NCBI GenBank assembly: GCA_029009035.1 | Contig: JAQXJQ010000168.1 | Location: 1-10,736, forward strand | Source of the DNA: Oscillospiraceae bacterium | Lineage (GTDB): Bacteria; Bacillota; Clostridia; Oscillospirales; Oscillospiraceae | DNA: 10,736 nucleotides | Reading direction: 5' to 3' | In this document: one piece after another, positions 5,927-10,736 of the stretch | Layout of the letters: every line of letters begins with the position of its first letter | Numbering within the stretch: the first letter of the stretch is position 1 | Made by a program: the position numbers and the translations under genes | The notes under the pieces: model-generated | Databases searched by the model: none | Told to the model about the DNA's origin: nothing | What the model saw: the letters and a program-made list of their open reading frames with translations, nothing else

Positions 5927-6051
5927 GCGTTCTTTGATTACGAACTCAATGATTGCAAGGTGTATCCTCTGGATTTGGTATCGGGTTTGGTGAAACCGGC
6001 GAAGATTTAATCGGCAACAATGAAGCGAAAAGGGATTTTTGCCCTGCGCAG
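5927..6051. other. intergenic right edge of the AT-rich islet
   Basis: No gene is supported. It contains the second copy of GATTTTTGCCCT (6034-6045), preceded by GAAAAGG, similar to GAAAGG before the copy at 3692. A 9-bp inverted repeat, TGATTGCAA (5950-5958) and TTGCAATCA (6052-6060), spans the segment and runs into the next promoter; it may be chance. Confidence 0.45.
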
Positions 6052-6079
6052 TTGCAATCAGAAGTTTTTGTGCTATAAT
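6052..6079 (+). promoter_or_regulatory. promoter of the metal-GTPase operon
   Basis: TTGCAA (6052-6057), a 16-base spacer, then a perfect TATAAT (6074-6079) with extended TGC (6071-6073). The start is expected near 6086. The short leader can form a GGGC/GCCC hairpin (6097-6107). I found no full Zur-type palindrome around it. Confidence 0.75.
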
Positions 6080-6124
6080 ATATGGGCATAAAAATTGGGC
6101 TTTGCCCGCAAAAGAGGGTTTACC

Positions 6125-7342
6125 ATGACGAAAATTGACATTATCTCCGGCTTTTTGGGCGCCGGAAAGACGACTTTGATCAAAAAGCTGCTGGCGGAAG
6201 CCTATCAGGGCGAGAAGCTGGTGCTCATCGAGAACGAGTTTGGCGAGATCAGCATTGACGGCGGATTTCTGAAGGAGGCCGGCGTGCAGATCTCCGAGAT
6301 GTCCTCCGGCTGCATCTGCTGCTCCCTGGTGGGCAACTTCACTCAGGCTCTGAAGGATGTGTATGAGCAGTTCCATCCCGACCGCATCCTGATCGAGCCC
6401 TCCGGCGTGGGCAAGCTGTCCGATGTGGTGGCCGCCGTGGCCAGGACCATCGAGGATGTGCCCGAGCTGAAGCTGAACAGCTATGTGGCTGTGGCCGACG
6501 CCGCCCGCGTCCATGTGTATATGAAGAACTTCGGCGAGTTCTACAACGACCAGATCGAGACTGCCGGCACCATCATTCTCTCCCGCACCCAGAAGCTGAC
6601 CCAGGAGAAGCTGGAGAAGGCCGTGGCCATGCTGCGGGAGAAGAACCCCAACGCCGCCATCCTCACCACCCCCTGGGACCAGCTGGACGGCAAGACCATC
6701 CTGTCCGCTGTGGAGCGGGAGTCCATGGCCGAGGCCCTGATGGAGGATCTGCGCCACCATCATCGCCACCACGACCACGATGAGGAGTGCGACGATCCCA
6801 ACTGCAGCTGCCACCATCATCACCACGATGAGGACGAGGAGCATGAGCACCACCATCATCATCACCACGACCACGATGAGGAGTGCGACGATCCCGACTG
6901 CGGCTGCCATCACCATCACGACCATGATGAGGATGATGAGCACGGGCATCACCACCATCATCACCACCATGATGAGGACGAGGAGCACGTGCATCATCAT
7001 CACGACCACGATGAAGCGTGCGCCTGCGGCTGCCACGACCATGACCATGACCACCATCACCACCACGCCGACGAGGTGTTCGGCAGCTGGGGCGTGGAGA
7101 CGCCCAAGGTGTTCACCGCCGAGCAGCTGCACACCGTTCTGGATGAACTGGACAGCGGGGAGTACGGCATCGTGCTGCGCTCCAAGGGCATCGTCCCCGG
7201 CGGTGACGGCCAGTGGCTGCACTTTGACTATGTCCCCGGCGAGTGCGAGGTGCGCACCGGGGCAGCCGACTACACCGGCCGTATCTGCGTCATCGGTTCC
7301 GGCTTGAAGGAAGACAAGCTGGCGGCCCTCTTCGGGGTGTAA
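6125..7342 (+). CDS. COG0523/CobW-family GTPase with a long His/Cys-rich metal-binding insert
   Basis: This 405-residue cytoplasmic P-loop protein belongs to the family of metallochaperone GTPases (CobW, YeiR, YjiA, ZNG1) that use GTP to deliver a metal, often zinc, to target proteins. Motifs are Walker A GFLGAGKTT (9-17), ENEFGE (36-41), the family metal motif CICC (63-66), ILIEPSG (88-94), and SRTQ (153-156) where NKxD is expected. Residues 211-314 are a His/Asp/Glu/Cys-rich insert with 48 histidines by my count, and Cys clusters at 222/227/229, 254/259/261 and 299/301/303. A CobW_C-like domain follows (about 326-405). The ATG at 6125 has AGAGGG six bases upstream. The next gene starts 9 bases on, so the two are an operon. 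Zinc is likely but nickel or cobalt are possible. Confidence 0.9.
   Translation: MTKIDIISGFLGAGKTTLIKKLLAEAYQGEKLVLIENEFGEISIDGGFLKEAGVQISEMSSGCICCSLVGNFTQALKDVYEQFHPDRILIEPSGVGKLSDVVAAVARTIEDVPELKLNSYVAVADAARVHVYMKNFGEFYNDQIETAGTIILSRTQKLTQEKLEKAVAMLREKNPNAAILTTPWDQLDGKTILSAVERESMAEALMEDLRHHHRHHDHDEECDDPNCSCHHHHHDEDEEHEHHHHHHHDHDEECDDPDCGCHHHHDHDEDDEHGHHHHHHHHDEDEEHVHHHHDHDEACACGCHDHDHDHHHHHADEVFGSWGVETPKVFTAEQLHTVLDELDSGEYGIVLRSKGIVPGGDGQWLHFDYVPGECEVRTGAADYTGRICVIGSGLKEDKLAALFGV
6755..7066 (+). repeat. His-codon-rich imperfect tandem repeat inside the GTPase gene
   Basis: The DNA is a run of CAC/CAT codons with GAC, GAT and GAG. A unit coding HDHDEECDDPxCxCHHHH occurs twice, from 6770 and 6866, exactly 96 bases apart, and a degenerate third (HDHDEACACGC) starts at 7001. 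A second motif, DEDEEHxHHHH, occurs at codons 235 and 283. The pattern suggests growth by duplication or slippage and may vary in length between strains. Confidence 0.85.
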
Positions 7343-7351
7343 GGAGCAGAT

Positions 7352-8275
7352 ATGGAACTGCCTGTTTACCTGTTTCAAGGTCTGCTGGACGGCGGCAAGA
7401 CCACCTTTATCAACAGCATCGTGCAGGACGGATTTGCCGACAGCGCCACCTTGCTGCTGCGCTGCGAGCAGGGTGACGCGGAGTATGAGGACCTTCCCGC
7501 CTCTGTCACCGTGGTGGACATTGAGGATGAGGACGATCTCACCGTGGCGAAGCTCAAGGCGCTGGAGAAGAAGCACAAGCCGAAGCAGATCCTGGTGGAG
7601 TACAACGGCATGTGGAGCCTTGCCAAGCTGGAGGGGGCGCTGCCCTCCAACTGGATCCTGTACCAGATCATCACCCTGGTGGAGTCCGCCACCTTTGAGA
7701 CCTATGCCAAGAATTTGGGCCAGATCATGATGGAGAAGCTGGTCTCCGCCGACATGATCGTGTTCAACCGCTGCACCCCAGAGCTGGCCGCCTCTCTGCG
7801 CCGCCGCAACCTGAAGATGGTCAACCGCCGGGCCACCGTCTATCTGGAGTATGAGGACGGCAGCAGCGAGGACTACTATACCGGCGACGAGTGCCCCTTC
7901 GATCTGGATCAGGATGTGATCGAGATTCCTGATGATGACTTCGGCATCTTCTATGTGGACAGCATGGACCATCCCCAGCGCTATGTGGGCAAGACCGTCC
8001 ATCTGAAGCTGGTGGTGTGCCATGTGGCCAAGTATCCCGACATTGAGGTGCCGGGGCGTTTCTCCATGCAGTGCTGCGAAAACGACATCACCTTCCTGGG
8101 CATGATCGCCCAGGGCGACGGGATGAAGCGGTATGAGACCCGCCAGTGGGTGGAGGTCACCGCCGTGATGGACACCGTGAGTCACCCCCTCTACGGCGAT
8201 TCTGTGGGTCCGCTGCTGAAGCTGGTCTCCGTCACTCCCTGCGAGAAGCCCGCGGAGGAAGTCGTTACCTTCTGA
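7352..8275 (+). CDS. CobW-like P-loop protein fused to a TIGR03943/YcgQ-type C-terminal domain
   Basis: This is a 307-residue cytoplasmic protein. The N-terminal half begins PVYLFQGLLDGGKTTFIN, a CobW-like P-loop (Walker A 10-17). It keeps a Walker B-like ILVEYNGMWS (80-89), matching ILIEPSGVGK in the upstream gene, but lacks the CxCC metal motif and has FNRC (138-141) where NKxD is expected. From about 195 the protein changes: IFYVDSMDHPQRYVGKTVHL, then GRFSMQCCENDITFLGMIAQ (235-254), a strand, Cys-Cys and strand pattern that I recall from the soluble tail of TIGR03943/YcgQ proteins, which elsewhere follow membrane helices and are linked to zinc stress. No membrane segment is present. AAGGAG overlaps the upstream stop region. 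It probably works with the preceding GTPase in metal handling. The C-terminal assignment is from memory of the pattern. Confidence 0.75.
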   Translation: MELPVYLFQGLLDGGKTTFINSIVQDGFADSATLLLRCEQGDAEYEDLPASVTVVDIEDEDDLTVAKLKALEKKHKPKQILVEYNGMWSLAKLEGALPSNWILYQIITLVESATFETYAKNLGQIMMEKLVSADMIVFNRCTPELAASLRRRNLKMVNRRATVYLEYEDGSSEDYYTGDECPFDLDQDVIEIPDDDFGIFYVDSMDHPQRYVGKTVHLKLVVCHVAKYPDIEVPGRFSMQCCENDITFLGMIAQGDGMKRYETRQWVEVTAVMDTVSHPLYGDSVGPLLKLVSVTPCEKPAEEVVTF

Positions 8276-8288
8276 GCAAGGCCAAAAA

Positions 8289-8330
8289 AGCGCAGGAAAA
8301 GCAGAAAAGGGACTTCACAGCGCAGGAAAA
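8289..8330 (+). repeat. 12-bp direct repeat at the DRTGG promoter
   Basis: AGCGCAGGAAAA occurs at 8289-8300 and again at 8319-8330, start to start exactly 30 bases, about three helical turns. The second copy fills much of the promoter spacer. This could be a pair of regulator sites. Confidence 0.5.
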
Positions 8331-8342
8331 CGGTGCTATAAT
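8304..8342 (+). promoter_or_regulatory. promoter of the DRTGG gene
   Basis: TTCACA (8314-8319), a 17-base spacer, then a perfect TATAAT (8337-8342) with extended TGC. It is preceded by GAAAAGGGAC, as at the ABC importer promoter. No terminator is visible after the upstream gene, so read-through may also contribute. Confidence 0.8.
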
Positions 8343-8401
8343 AACTTACCAAAAAGTGAGTTTATCCGGGCGTTGAGACCCATGGGAGTGGAGAGAAGAT
8401 T

Positions 8402-8749
8402 ATGCTGTTGACTGAAGTGCGTGAGATCCTTGACGCAGAGGTGCTCTGCGGTGTGGATCGGCTGAATATGGAGGTGCTGTCCGCCTGCGGCAGCGATTTT
8501 ATGAGCGATGTGCTGGCCTTTGTGAAGAACCAGGCGCTGCTGCTCACCGGCCTTGTGAACCCTCAGGTGGTGCGCACGGCGGAGATGATGGACATGAAGT
8601 GCATTGTGTTCGTCCGGGGAAAGCGGCCCACCGATGAGATGCTCACCCTGGCCGATGAGTACGGCATGGTGGTCCTGGCCACCAAGAAGCCCATGTACCT
8701 CTCCTGCGGCGAGCTCTATCTCCACGGCCTGCGTGGGCCCGGAGCCTGA
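8402..8749 (+). CDS. stand-alone DRTGG-domain protein
   Basis: This 115-residue protein is made up entirely of a DRTGG-type domain (Pfam PF07085). The pattern is LTEVREILDAEVLCG, then a helix, CGSDFMSDVLAF (29-40), ALLLTGLVNPQVVRTAEM (45-62), CIVFVRGKRPTDEML (67-81) and a final VVLATKKPMYLSCGELY. The domain is known inside phosphotransacetylases and CBS-containing pyrophosphatases, where the DRTGG/CBS module acts as a nucleotide-binding regulator. Short stand-alone forms are frequent in Clostridia, often near hydrogenase or HPr-like genes, which are absent here. The ATG at 8402 has GGAG eight bases upstream. It is monocistronic between its own promoter and a strong terminator. Its partner and ligand are unknown. 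Confidence 0.8.
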   Translation: MLLTEVREILDAEVLCGVDRLNMEVLSACGSDFMSDVLAFVKNQALLLTGLVNPQVVRTAEMMDMKCIVFVRGKRPTDEMLTLADEYGMVVLATKKPMYLSCGELYLHGLRGPGA

Positions 8750-8760
8750 AATAAATAGTA

Positions 8761-8800
8761 TAAAACCCGCCTGCGGCGCTGCCGCAGGCGGGTCGCTTTT
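8761..8800. terminator. bidirectional terminator between DRTGG and ttcA genes
   Basis: A perfect 13-bp GC-rich stem, ACCCGCCTGCGGC (8765-8777) with GCCGCAGGCGGGT (8781-8793), has a GCT loop. CGCTTTT follows on the plus strand. On the minus strand the stem is followed by TTTATACTATTT. It serves both convergent genes; its right flank overlaps the end of ttcA. Confidence 0.92.
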
Positions 8801-9551
8801 ACTTGGGCTCCTCGTTGCTGGGGGGACGGCGCTTGTGTTCCACGGGAGCCCATTCGGGCAGGGGAAGGCGCTGCATGGCGCCGAACACATAGTCCTTCAG
8901 ATTGGGGTAGTCCTCCCGGAGACGGTAGATGAGCTCCTTGACCTCCTGCCGGCGGGTGTTGCCGTCGGCGGGGCAGGGATTGTGGACGATGGGCAGCTCA
9001 TGGCGGAGGGCGGCGTTGCGCACCATGCCCTCGCCGCAGTAGAGCAGGGGACGGATCTGGGTGATGCCGGTGCGGTCCAGATAGGTCACCGGCTGGAAGC
9101 AGGACAGCCGTCCCTCGTAGAACAGGGAGAGGAAAAAGGTCTCCACCGCGTCATCCAGATGGTGGCCCAGGGCGATCTTGTTGAGCCCCAGCTCCGCCAT
9201 GGCGTTGTGGAGGGCGCCCCGGCGCATTTTGGCGCACATGGAGCAGGGGTTCTTCTCCTTGCGGTGGTTGAAGATGATGTCGAAGATCTCGGTGTTGACG
9301 ATGTGGTAGGGGACATTCAGTTCCTCGCACAGCTTTGCCACAGGGCCGAAGTCTATCTCGGGCACACCGGGGTGGATGGTGAGGGCGTGGACCTCAAAAG
9401 GGATGGGGTAGAACTCCCGGAGCCTGGCCATGGCGCACAGCAGCACCAGGGAATCCTTTCCTCCGGATACGCCCACGGCGATGCGGTCCCCGGGGGCGAT
9501 CATTTCGTAATCCTCCACACAGCGGCGGACATGGGACAAAATAGCCTGCAT
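8799..9551 (-). CDS. ttcA: TtcA-family tRNA cytidine(32) 2-sulfurtransferase
   Basis: This 250-residue cytoplasmic PP-loop ATPase of the TtcA/TilS group is predicted to thiolate C32 of some tRNAs. The PP-loop SGGKDS is at 29-34 after DRIAVGV. NPCSMCAKMRRG (101-112) holds the CxxC pair (C103, C106), and C193 in HNPCPAD gives the third cysteine; the TtcA branch uses these to bind an Fe-S cluster. LGHHLDDAVETF (128-139) is the conserved LGHxxDD motif. Length and motif order fit TtcA, and the CxxC argues against TilS. The ATG at 9551 has GGAGGG five bases upstream. It is divergent from rplM and convergent with the DRTGG gene. Firmicute members are less studied than the E. coli enzyme, so the exact tRNA target is uncertain. 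Confidence 0.87.
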   Translation of the reverse strand: MQAILSHVRRCVEDYEMIAPGDRIAVGVSGGKDSLVLLCAMARLREFYPIPFEVHALTIHPGVPEIDFGPVAKLCEELNVPYHIVNTEIFDIIFNHRKEKNPCSMCAKMRRGALHNAMAELGLNKIALGHHLDDAVETFFLSLFYEGRLSCFQPVTYLDRTGITQIRPLLYCGEGMVRNAALRHELPIVHNPCPADGNTRRQEVKELIYRLREDYPNLKDYVFGAMQRLPLPEWAPVEHKRRPPSNEEPK

Positions 9552-9659
9552 AACGACCCTCCAAAATGAAAATCAAAATGAGATATCAAGAGATAAAGCG
9601 AGAAAATAACAGATAAAACGAGTATATGAAATTTAATGCAAAAAAATCGGAAAATTCGG
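9552..9659. other. AT-rich divergent region with phased decamers
   Basis: No gene is supported. Consecutive 10-base blocks at 9581, 9591, 9601, 9611 and 9621 all begin AG and are A-rich; AGATAAAGCGAG (9591-9602) and AGATAAAACGAG (9611-9622) are near-identical, 20 bases apart. A possible minus-strand promoter for ttcA lies here: TTGCAT (9640-9635) and TTTTAT 17 bases on. The tract may also act as bent DNA upstream of the rplM promoter. Confidence 0.4.
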
Positions 9660-9688
9660 TTGACACCGGCAATTCACCGTATTATAAT
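9660..9688 (+). promoter_or_regulatory. consensus promoter of rplM-rpsI
   Basis: A perfect TTGACA (9660-9665), a 17-base spacer and a perfect TATAAT (9683-9688). This is the strongest promoter in the window, as expected for ribosomal protein genes. Transcription should start near 9695. Confidence 0.95.
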
Positions 9689-9694
9689 ACAACC

Positions 9695-9765
9695 TGCGCG
9701 TTCCTGTAAAGCGCATATTTTCCTGGTTTTTAAACAAAAATCATATAAATGGAGGAACACCGATT
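9695..9765 (+). promoter_or_regulatory. rplM leader with a short hairpin
   Basis: The leader of about 70 nt begins with TGCGC (9695-9699), able to pair with GCGCA (9711-9715), followed by a T-rich stretch and then GGAGG (9751-9755). An autoregulatory L13 leader is known at this place in B. subtilis and relatives. I cannot confirm its conserved core here, so the call is positional. Confidence 0.35.
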
Positions 9766-10197
9766 ATGTCTACCTTTATGGCAAACAAGGGTAACATCGA
9801 GCGCAAGTGGTATGTTCTCGATGCTGCCGGCAAGCCTCTGGGCAAGACTGCTGCCGCCGCTGCCGTTCTGCTGCGCGGCAAGCACAAGCCCGAGTACACC
9901 CCCCACGCCGACTGCGGTGATTATGTCATCATCATCAACGCTGAGAAGGCTGTCCTGACCGGTAAGAAGGCTGAGCAGAAGTACTACCGTACTCACTCCG
10001 GCTGGATCGGCGGTCTGAAGGAGACCAAGTACCGCATCCTGATGCAGGAGAAGCCCGAGCTGGCCATGCGTGTTGCTGTCCGCGGCATGATGCCCCGCAA
10101 CATCGTCACTAAGGACTCTCTGTCCCGCCTGAAGATCTATCGTGGCGCCGAGCACAACCATGCTGCTCAGAAGCCCGAGTTCTGGACTGCTGAGTAA
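9766..10197 (+). CDS. rplM: 50S ribosomal protein L13
   Basis: This 143-residue large-subunit protein binds 23S rRNA early in assembly. It follows the L13 pattern throughout: RKWYVLDAAGKPLGKTAAAAA (14-34), LRGKHKPEYTPHADCGDYVI, the long basic middle with GKKAEQKYYRTHSGWIGGLK, then VRGMMPRNIVTKDSLSRLKI and YRGAEHNHAAQKPE at the end. The length is that of typical bacterial L13. The ATG at 9766 has GGAGG ten bases before it. It is the first gene of the rplM-rpsI operon, 14 bases before rpsI. Confidence 0.98.
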   Translation: MSTFMANKGNIERKWYVLDAAGKPLGKTAAAAAVLLRGKHKPEYTPHADCGDYVIIINAEKAVLTGKKAEQKYYRTHSGWIGGLKETKYRILMQEKPELAMRVAVRGMMPRNIVTKDSLSRLKIYRGAEHNHAAQKPEFWTAE

Positions 10198-10211
10198 GGA
10201 GGTAACTGAAC

Positions 10212-10616
10212 ATGTATAAGAGCAAGAAGCCCTATCATTACGGCACCGGCCGCCGCAAGTCCTCCGTGGCTCGCGTTCACCTGTTCCCCAACGGCACCGG
10301 CTCCATCACCATCAACGGCCGCGATGTCGAGGAGTATTTCGGCCTGGAGACCCTGAAGATGGTCGTCCGTCAGCCCCTGAACACCACCGGTGTTGCCGGT
10401 AAGGTCGATGTTGTCGCCACCGTCACCGGCGGCGGTGTCACCGGTCAGGCCGGCGCTCTGCGTCACGGCATTGCCCGCGCTCTGCTGCAGATGGACGCCG
10501 AGTACCGTCCCGCTCTGAAGGCCGCCGGTTTCCTGACCCGCGATCCTCGTATGAAGGAGCGTAAGAAGTACGGCCTGAAGGCCGCCCGTCGCGCCCCCCA
10601 GTTCTCCAAGCGCTGA
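10212..10616 (+). CDS. rpsI: 30S ribosomal protein S9
   Basis: This 134-residue small-subunit protein has a C-terminal tail that reaches the P-site tRNA anticodon loop. Diagnostic segments are YGTGRRKSSVARVHLFPNG (10-28), INGRDVEEYF, VRQPLNTTG, the TGGGVTGQAGALRHGIARAL block (71-91) and the basic C-terminus ending RRAPQFSKR. The terminal KR dipeptide that contacts tRNA is intact. The N-terminus MYKSKKPYHYG is slightly longer than the shortest S9 proteins. AAGGAGGT begins at the rplM stop, so translation is closely coupled. It is the last gene of the operon. Confidence 0.98.
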   Translation: MYKSKKPYHYGTGRRKSSVARVHLFPNGTGSITINGRDVEEYFGLETLKMVVRQPLNTTGVAGKVDVVATVTGGGVTGQAGALRHGIARALLQMDAEYRPALKAAGFLTRDPRMKERKKYGLKAARRAPQFSKR

Positions 10617-10635
10617 TTCGTTATACTGTTTATCG

Positions 10636-10667
10636 AGAACGCCGCCCAGATGGGCGGCGTTCTTTTT
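10636..10667 (+). terminator. terminator of rplM-rpsI
   Basis: GAACGCCGCCC (10637-10647) pairs with GGGCGGCGTTC (10652-10662) across a small AGAT loop, followed directly by TTTTT. It is a strong intrinsic terminator 20 bases past the rpsI stop. Confidence 0.94.
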
Positions 10668-10736
10668 GCTTTGGCCTGTGCGGTCTTCAGACCGTACTTC
10701 GCTTTTCAATCTGCCATCGGGCCCCCGCCGGAGCCC

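Noticed and set aside
5936..5943. GATTACGA, half of a Firmicute Zur box, upstream of the metal-GTPase operon
   Set aside because: The opposite half-site is missing, and it lies about 130 bases upstream of the promoter, so it is not a convincing operator.
6767..7066. The His-codon repeat considered as a CRISPR or intergenic repeat array
   Set aside because: It stays in frame inside a long gene, has no constant repeat with unique spacers, and encodes a sensible metal-binding insert.
6780..7307. A threonine/isoleucine-rich plus-strand open frame inside the GTPase gene
   Set aside because: It is a shifted reading of the His codon repeat.
5921..8185. A 754-codon minus-strand open frame with long V/M/L runs resembling membrane helices
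   Set aside because: The hydrophobic runs are simply the complement of the CAC/CAT/GAC codons of the His-rich insert. It spans both GTPase genes and has no family similarity.
8604..9569. A 321-codon plus-strand open frame opposite ttcA
   Set aside because: It runs through the DRTGG gene end and a strong terminator and is antisense to a protein with intact PP-loop and cysteine motifs.
10679..10696. Small palindrome CGGTCT/AGACCG at the right end
   Set aside because: It has a 6-8 bp stem with a 2-base loop and no adjacent T run or gene; too little sequence remains to interpret it.

Overview
The window looks like chromosomal DNA from an endospore-forming, GC-rich member of the Clostridia. An Oscillospiraceae-type gut bacterium (Flavonifractor, Intestinimonas or Oscillibacter-like) is my best guess. 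The support is an alpha/beta-type small acid-soluble spore protein, strong GGAGG ribosome binding sites, a DRTGG-domain orphan, clostridial-style lipoproteins and GC-rich codon use. The family assignment is inference.

Layout. (1) 1-170: the 5S rRNA end of a ribosomal RNA operon with its terminator. (2) 226-596: a spore DNA-protecting SASP with a possible SigG promoter. (3) 633-1109 (minus): a hotdog-fold PaaI-type thioesterase, divergent from (4) 1215-3663: a complete polar amino acid ABC importer (lipoprotein receptor, permease, ATPase) with a hairpin after the receptor gene and a strong terminator. (5) About 3680-6045: an AT-richer islet with a lipoprotein made of a duplicated domain, a previously uncalled 54-residue membrane protein, a SLOG/YpsA-family protein, and a divergent XRE regulator with a TTG start. 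A shared 12-bp word lies at both edges of the islet. (6) 6052-8275: a two-gene metal-handling operon. The first gene is a COG0523/CobW P-loop GTPase with a roughly 104-residue His/Cys-rich insert. The second is a CobW-like P-loop protein fused to a C-terminal domain resembling that of the TIGR03943/YcgQ family. (7) 8314-8749: a stand-alone DRTGG-domain protein with its own promoter. (8) 8799-9551 (minus): a TtcA-type tRNA thiolation enzyme sharing a bidirectional terminator with the DRTGG gene. (9) 9660-10667: rplM-rpsI (ribosomal proteins L13 and S9) with a consensus promoter and terminator.

How the parts relate. Most of the window is housekeeping: rRNA, ribosomal proteins, tRNA modification and amino acid uptake. 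Two parts are less ordinary. One is the metallochaperone pair, where a metal-storing, hyper-His GTPase is translated just upstream of a P-loop/YcgQ-tail fusion. The other is the compact regulator/SLOG/membrane/lipoprotein islet, which looks acquired and whose function is unknown. Four gene starts share a TGC-extended -10 promoter (GTGCTA...), suggesting a common local promoter style.
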